From: Haemophilus haemolyticus
GTDB lineage: Bacteria; Pseudomonadota; Gammaproteobacteria; Enterobacterales; Pasteurellaceae
Assembly: GCF_003351405.1 (NCBI RefSeq)
Contig: NZ_CP031240.1
Location: 372,001 to 436,000, forward strand
Direction of reading: 5' to 3'
DNA length: 64,000 nt
The position numbers and the translations under genes are program-made. Of this stretch, positions 59,472 through 64,000 are shown in pieces. The number at the start of each line of letters is the position of its first letter. The first letter of the stretch is position 1. The notes beneath the pieces were generated by a model, which was not told the origin of the DNA, made no database searches, and was given only the letters and a program-made list of their open reading frames with translations.

Positions 59472-59729
59472 ATGACATTAAAACAACGTTATCAACAAGC
59501 TGCCAAGGAAGCTAGTTGGGCATTAGGCCTATCTATTTTATATGTGATAGGTTGGTGCTTATGTGCTTATTTGCCTAAAGAAACTCAAGGGCCGATTGGT
59601 TTCCCCCTCTGGTTCGAACTCTCTTGTATTTATTTGCCTATTCTGTTTATTGTAATTGGCCATTGGATTATCAAAATTATTTATCAAGATATCTCTCTTG
59701 AAATCAAAGATGAGGAGAATCAAAAATGA
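59472..59729 (+). CDS. yhdT: YhdT (DUF997) membrane protein
   Basis: An 85-residue protein with two helices (SWALGLSILYVIGWCLCAYL and IYLPILFIVIGHWIIKIIY) and the DUF997 pattern; it starts MTLKQRYQQAAKEA with AAGGAAG upstream. YhdT is almost always encoded before PanF, and here it overlaps it by four bases (ATGA). Confidence 0.88.
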   Translation: MTLKQRYQQAAKEASWALGLSILYVIGWCLCAYLPKETQGPIGFPLWFELSCIYLPILFIVIGHWIIKIIYQDISLEIKDEENQK

Positions 59730-61180
59730 ATTTAGGTATTATTCTCCCTTTAATTATTTATCTTGCATTTATATTTGGTGCTGCGATTTTCGCTTATGTA
59801 AAACGTACAAAAGGCGATTTCCTAACGGAATATTATGTAGGTAACCGCTCCATGACGGGTTTTGTGCTCGCAATGACAACTGCATCAACTTATGCCAGTG
59901 CAAGTTCTTTTGTAGGCGGCCCTGGCGCAGCTTATAAATACGGATTAGGCTGGGTATTACTTGCGATGATTCAAGTTCCGGCAGTATGGCTTGCATTAGG
60001 TGCATTAGGTAAAAAATTCGCGCTATTATCAAGAGAAACCAATGCGTTAACGATTAACGATCTTTTCCTTTATCGTTATAAAAACAAATATTTAGTCTGG
60101 CTATCAAGTCTTGCTCTTCTTCTCGCATTTTTTGCAGCCATGACCGTGCAATTTATTGGTGGTGCGCGTTTATTAGAAACAACTATCGGCATTTCTTATA
60201 CTCAAGCATTGCTCTTATTTGCTTTAACGGTAGGTATCTATACATTTATCGGGGGATTCCGCGCTGTCGTGCTTACGGATACCATTCAGGGTACCGTCAT
60301 GATTTTAGGTACTATTATTCTCCTTGTAGGAACCATTTATGCGCTCGGCGGTGTAGAAAGTGCGGTTAATAAATTAACAGAAATCGATCCTGCATTAGTC
60401 ACGCCTTACGGGCCAAATGGAATGTTAGATTTTCAATTTATGGCTTCCTTCTGGGTACTTGTCTGTTTCGGTGTTGTAGGTCTTCCACATACTGCTGTTC
60501 GATGCATGGCATTTAAAGATAGCAAAGCCTTACATAGAGGGATGCTGATTGGAACAATTGTTCTTTCCATCATTATGTTCGGTATGCACTTAGCTGGTGC
60601 GCTTGGTCGTGCAGTTATTCCAAATTTAACGGTATCGGATCAAGTGATTCCAACTTTAATGCTAAAAGTATTACCACCTATTATTGCCGGTATTTTCTTA
60701 GCCGCACCAATGTCAGCAATTATGTCCACAATTGATGCGCAACTTATTCAATCTTCTTCTATTTTTGTAAAAGATTTATACCTTTCTACGAAACCTGAAG
60801 CGGCAAAAAATGAGAAAAAAGTAAGTTATTTTTCATCTATTATCACGCTGATTTTGACCGCACTTTTAATCTTTGCCGCCCTCAATCCACCAGATATGAT
60901 TATTTGGTTAAATCTATTTGCTTTTGGCGGACTAGAAGCCGCATTTTTATGGGTGATAGTGCTAGGTATTTACTGGGATAAAGCAAATGCTTATGGTGCG
61001 TTAAGCTCAATGATTATCGGCTTGGGGAGTTATATCTTGCTCACTCAGCTTGGCATAAAATTATTTAACTTCCATCAAATCGTACCGTCATTAGTATTTG
61101 GATTAATTGCATTTTTAGTGGGTAATAAATTGGGCGAACGTCGTATTGAAAAAACTCAATTAAAAGTTACCGCACTTTAA
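59726..61180 (+). CDS. panF: PanF, sodium/pantothenate symporter
   Basis: The 484-residue SSS-family symporter has 13 helices and starts MNLGIILPLIIYLAFIFGAA. Signature: GNRSMTGFVLAMTTASTYAS, YVGRR-type TEYYVGNRSM, FIGGFRAVVLTDTIQG and APMSAIMSTIDAQLIQSSS. It takes up pantothenate for coenzyme A with Na+. An uptake signal lies over its stop codon. Confidence 0.94.
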   Translation: MNLGIILPLIIYLAFIFGAAIFAYVKRTKGDFLTEYYVGNRSMTGFVLAMTTASTYASASSFVGGPGAAYKYGLGWVLLAMIQVPAVWLALGALGKKFALLSRETNALTINDLFLYRYKNKYLVWLSSLALLLAFFAAMTVQFIGGARLLETTIGISYTQALLLFALTVGIYTFIGGFRAVVLTDTIQGTVMILGTIILLVGTIYALGGVESAVNKLTEIDPALVTPYGPNGMLDFQFMASFWVLVCFGVVGLPHTAVRCMAFKDSKALHRGMLIGTIVLSIIMFGMHLAGALGRAVIPNLTVSDQVIPTLMLKVLPPIIAGIFLAAPMSAIMSTIDAQLIQSSSIFVKDLYLSTKPEAAKNEKKVSYFSSIITLILTALLIFAALNPPDMIIWLNLFAFGGLEAAFLWVIVLGIYWDKANAYGALSSMIIGLGSYILLTQLGIKLFNFHQIVPSLVFGLIAFLVGNKLGERRIEKTQLKVTAL

Positions 61181-61198
61181 GCGTCAATCAATATGCTG

Positions 61199-61227
61199 TC
61201 ACCTTCTTCTAAATGAGAGGAAGGTGA
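61199..61227 (+). terminator. hairpin after panF
   Basis: An 8-bp stem (TCACCTTC / GAAGGTGA, 61199-61206 with 61220-61227) followed by TATTTACTTTT ends the yhdT-panF unit. Confidence 0.7.
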
Positions 61228-61299
61228 TATTTACTTTTCTCACTGTCAGCAATTTCTACACTCAAACATAGAATTGGAACAATTCACAGGGATATATCA

Positions 61300-62172
61300 A
61301 TGCTCTATCAAATTCTTGCGCTACTTATTTGGAGTAGTTCATTAATCGTTGGTAAACTCACTTATTCGATGATGGATCCTGTGCTTGTTGTGCAAATCCG
61401 GTTAATTATCGCAATGGTTATTGTCATGCCACTCTTTCTACGTCGTTGGAAAAAAATTGATAAACCAATGCGTAAACAACTTTGGTGGTTGGCATTCTTT
61501 AACTATACCGCCGTATTTTTATTACAATTCATCGGGCTAAAATATACCTCTGCGTCCAGTGCAGTCACCATGATTGGGCTAGAACCGCTGCTCGTTGTAT
61601 TTGTCGGGCATTTCTTCTTTAAAGACAAAGCAAAATGGTTTCACTGGCTATTCGGCGCAATGGCATTTGTTGGCGTGGCGATTTTAATCAATGGCGGAAA
61701 AAATAATGAAGGCGTTGATAACATCAGTTTATTCGGGTGTTTATTAGTACTAAGTGCTGGGATCATTTTCGCTGCCGTGTTACGTTGGACACAGCGAGTT
61801 GTAGCCAAGGTCTCAACGCAAGCTTATACCTCCGTCAGCATTGTACTTGGCACCATCACAACGTTGCCATTTACGCTATTACTCACAGAAAACTGGCAAA
61901 TATCACTAAATTCCACAAGTATTGCGGGTTTATTATATCTTGCCATTGGCTGTAGCTGGCTTGCCTATTGGTTATGGAATAAAGGCCTTAATAGTGTGGA
62001 TGCCAATATCTCCGGTATTTTAGTCGCACTTGAGCCGCTATTCGGCATCTTATTTGCCGTATCATTACTTGGCGAAACGCTGTCATTTTCAGCCACACTT
62101 GGTATAACAATCATTATTCTCGCCACACTTGGCTCGACTTTACTGCCGAAAATTTTGAAAAAATCGGTATAA
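61300..62172 (+). CDS. EamA/DMT-family transporter
   Basis: A 290-residue, ten-helix protein with two EamA domains: MLYQILALLIWSSSLIVGKL with LKYTSASSAVTMIGLEPLLV in the first, and ISGILVALEPLFGILFAVSLLGE in the second. Drug/metabolite transporters of this family export amino acids, metabolites or drugs; the substrate cannot be told. It is followed at 35 bases by prmA. Confidence 0.85.
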   Translation: MLYQILALLIWSSSLIVGKLTYSMMDPVLVVQIRLIIAMVIVMPLFLRRWKKIDKPMRKQLWWLAFFNYTAVFLLQFIGLKYTSASSAVTMIGLEPLLVVFVGHFFFKDKAKWFHWLFGAMAFVGVAILINGGKNNEGVDNISLFGCLLVLSAGIIFAAVLRWTQRVVAKVSTQAYTSVSIVLGTITTLPFTLLLTENWQISLNSTSIAGLLYLAIGCSWLAYWLWNKGLNSVDANISGILVALEPLFGILFAVSLLGETLSFSATLGITIIILATLGSTLLPKILKKSV

Positions 62173-62206
62173 TACGCCCCATTTTATGAAATAAAGGAAA
62201 AAACAA

Positions 62207-63094
62207 ATGGCTTGGATTCAAATTCGCCTAAATAGCACCAATGAAAAAGCAGAACAAATGAGTGATTTTTTAGAAGAAATCGGCTCCGTTTCTGTAACTT
62301 TTATGGATAGTCAAGATACACCGATTTTTGAGCCTTTGCCTGGTGAAACTCGTTTATGGGGCAACACCGATGTTATTGCGTTATTTGATGCAGAAACAGA
62401 TATGGCAGAAATCGTCCGCTTATTAAAAGAAGCGAAACACTTAGATAGTAATACGGCGTACAAAATTGAACAAATAGAAGACAAAGACTGGGAGCGCGAG
62501 TGGATGGATAACTTCCACCCAATGCAATTTGGTAAGCGTTTATGGATTTGTCCAAGTTGGCGTGATGTGCCTGATGAAAATGCCGTCAATGTTATGCTTG
62601 ACCCAGGTTTAGCATTTGGGACAGGCACTCATCCTACAACCGCACTATGTTTAGAATGGCTAGATAGCCTTGATTTAAAAGATAAAACCGTCATCGATTT
62701 TGGCTGTGGTTCAGGCATTTTAGCCATTGCTGCATTAAAACTTGGTGCGAAAAGTGCGGTAGGAATTGATATCGATCCACAAGCGATTCTAGCCAGTCGC
62801 AATAATGCCGAGCAGAATGGCGTAGCAGATCGCCTACAGCTGTTCTTATCTGATGAAAAACCCTCTGATTTAAAAGCTAATGTCGTGGTGGCGAATATTC
62901 TTGCTGGCCCTCTCAAAGAACTTTACCCAATCATTAGCCAACTTGTTAAACCTAATGGCGATCTTGGTTTATCGGGCATTTTAGAAACTCAAGCTCAATC
63001 GGTATGCGATGCCTATACGCAAACATTTGCGTTAGAGCCAGTCGCGGTGAGAGAAGAATGGTGCCGAATTACGGGTAAGCTAAAAACGCTTTAA
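62207..63094 (+). CDS. prmA: PrmA, ribosomal protein L11 methyltransferase
   Basis: PrmA trimethylates ribosomal protein L11 with S-adenosylmethionine. The 295-residue protein has the N-terminal recognition domain ([20 protein letters not shown]), then the methyltransferase domain: [40 protein letters not shown] (SAM motif I), [37 protein letters not shown] lies before ATG. Confidence 0.96.
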   Translation: MAWIQIRLNSTNEKAEQMSDFLEEIGSVSVTFMDSQDTPIFEPLPGETRLWGNTDVIALFDAETDMAEIVRLLKEAKHLDSNTAYKIEQIEDKDWEREWMDNFHPMQFGKRLWICPSWRDVPDENAVNVMLDPGLAFGTGTHPTTALCLEWLDSLDLKDKTVIDFGCGSGILAIAALKLGAKSAVGIDIDPQAILASRNNAEQNGVADRLQLFLSDEKPSDLKANVVVANILAGPLKELYPIISQLVKPNGDLGLSGILETQAQSVCDAYTQTFALEPVAVREEWCRITGKLKTL

Positions 63095-63240
63095 TTTCTT
63101 TTTGTCAATCAAAAAAAGTGTATTTTTTAAACAAATTTCACTTTGCAAAGTAAGGCAAAATGCGTATTATAGCCAGCCTTGTCGGTCGTCGACCAGTTCG
63201 ACACTAATTAGATTTAGGCTTGCTAGGAAGGTAACGTAAA

Positions 63241-64000
63241 ATGCGAATCGGTTCATACCAATTGAGAAATCGTGTTTTACTTGCACCAATGGCAGGTATT
63301 ACCGACCAGCCTTTCCGTCGTCTTTGTGCATATTATGGTGCTGGACTCACATTTTCAGAAATGATGTCCACAAATCCGCAAGTTTGGCATACCGAAAAAT
63401 CCAAATTGCGCTTGGCACATAGCGAAGATTTAGGTCTCAATGCCATGCAAATTGCAGGTAGTGATCCACTCGAGATGGCACAAGCTGCGGCTATCAACGT
63501 GGAATATGGTGCCCAAATCATTGACATTAATATGGGGTGCCCTGCCAAAAAAGTAAATCGCAAACTCGCAGGCTCTGCATTGTTGCAATTTCCAGATTTG
63601 GTAGAAAAAATCTTGCGAGAAGTAGTGACAGCCGTCAATGTGCCAGTGACCTTAAAAATTCGTACAGGCTGGGATAAATCTAATCGAAACTGCGTTCAAA
63701 TCGGCAAAATTGCAGAACAATGTGGCATACAAGCATTAACGGTGCATGGTCGTACACGAGCTTGTCTTTTTGAAGGCGAAGCGGAATATGACAACATCAA
63801 AGCTGTTAAACAAGCAATTGCCATACCGGTTATAGCCAATGGTGATATTGATTCTGCTCGGAAAGCAAAATTCGTTCTCGATTATACCGGAGCGGATGCC
63901 ATTATGATCGGTCGTGCTGCGCTGGGTAACCCTTGGGTATTTCAAGCTGTGGAAAACCTAATTGAGCATGACTCGATAAGCCAAATGCCAAGTTTAAACG
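63241..64000 (+). CDS. dusB: DusB, tRNA-dihydrouridine synthase, 5' part
   Basis: A flavin enzyme that reduces uridines in tRNA D-loops. It starts [20 protein letters not shown] with TDQPFRRLC, and [19 protein letters not shown] (catalytic Cys) and [16 protein letters not shown] follow, then [19 protein letters not shown] and PVIANGDI. The frame is open to the window's end (253 codons), so the C-terminal part is cut off. In gammaproteobacteria dusB is followed by fis, which would lie just outside. The 146 bases before the start are AT-rich with no clear hairpin. Confidence 0.95.
   Translation, partial: MRIGSYQLRNRVLLAPMAGITDQPFRRLCAYYGAGLTFSEMMSTNPQVWHTEKSKLRLAHSEDLGLNAMQIAGSDPLEMAQAAAINVEYGAQIIDINMGCPAKKVNRKLAGSALLQFPDLVEKILREVVTAVNVPVTLKIRTGWDKSNRNCVQIGKIAEQCGIQALTVHGRTRACLFEGEAEYDNIKAVKQAIAIPVIANGDIDSARKAKFVLDYTGADAIMIGRAALGNPWVFQAVENLIEHDSISQMPSLN

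Overview
This 64-kb window is chromosomal DNA of the Haemophilus influenzae group (H. influenzae or a very close relative such as H. haemolyticus). The reasons are its AT-rich composition, dozens of copies of the 9-base Haemophilus DNA-uptake signal (AAGTGCGGT and its complement), and gene content and protein sequences that read as Haemophilus throughout. The gene blocks look as if they are joined in a different order from the Rd KW20 map as I remember it, but I could not check this.

Layout. 1-15.3 kb: end of mltF, a frameshifted yagU, arfA (ribosome rescue), an ArsC-like protein, perM, yajC-secD-secF, a hemerythrin/TusA-like pair, tgt and queA with a compact small-peptide transcription unit between them, a minimal YadA-anchor protein, a small lipoprotein, and divergent uvrA/ssb. 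15.3-20.2 kb: a Kef-type antiporter, then a Slam-type outer-membrane protein beside a lipoprotein with about 40 AEAAK-type repeats and a small C-terminal domain. 20.4-31 kb: DUF441, DUF423, hrpA, an AT-rich accessory island bracketed by a second copy of the hrpA tail, and the nrfABCD nitrite-reduction operon behind NarP- and FNR-like sites. 31-43.5 kb: yggT, corA, yajQ, serB, ytjB, tktA, a three-gene lipoprotein operon (CsgG family, DUF4810, DUF799), bioB, and thiBPQ under a TPP riboswitch. 43.5-48 kb: a small rearranged cassette with an rdgB fragment and a DUF305 gene under a MerR-type promoter, bracketed by two copies of the comE1 tail/terminator, then comE1, ispH, lspA and a phosphoethanolamine-transferase-like gene. 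48-64 kb: ileS, ribF, murJ, rpsT, a DUF5358 lipoprotein, menB, menC, aroQ, accB, accC, yhdT-panF, an EamA transporter, prmA and the start of dusB.

How it fits together. Most genes are core: protein export (SecDF-YajC), tRNA modification (Tgt, QueA, DusB), DNA repair and competence (UvrA, Ssb, ComE1, the last two behind CRP-S-type sites), anaerobic respiration (Nrf), thiamine uptake, lipoprotein maturation, fatty-acid initiation (AccBC) and menaquinone synthesis (MenBC). Inverted pairs of uptake signals repeatedly lie in gene ends, where they form terminator-like hairpins.

The parts most worth a second look are the possible type I toxin-antitoxin unit at 9.08-9.35 kb, the Slam/AEAAK-lipoprotein pair at 17.3-20.1 kb, the hrpA-tail duplication around a pentapeptide-repeat gene at 25.1-26.85 kb, and the DUF305/rdgB-fragment cassette at 43.6-44.3 kb. 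All product calls were made by reading the sequence; no database search was run.
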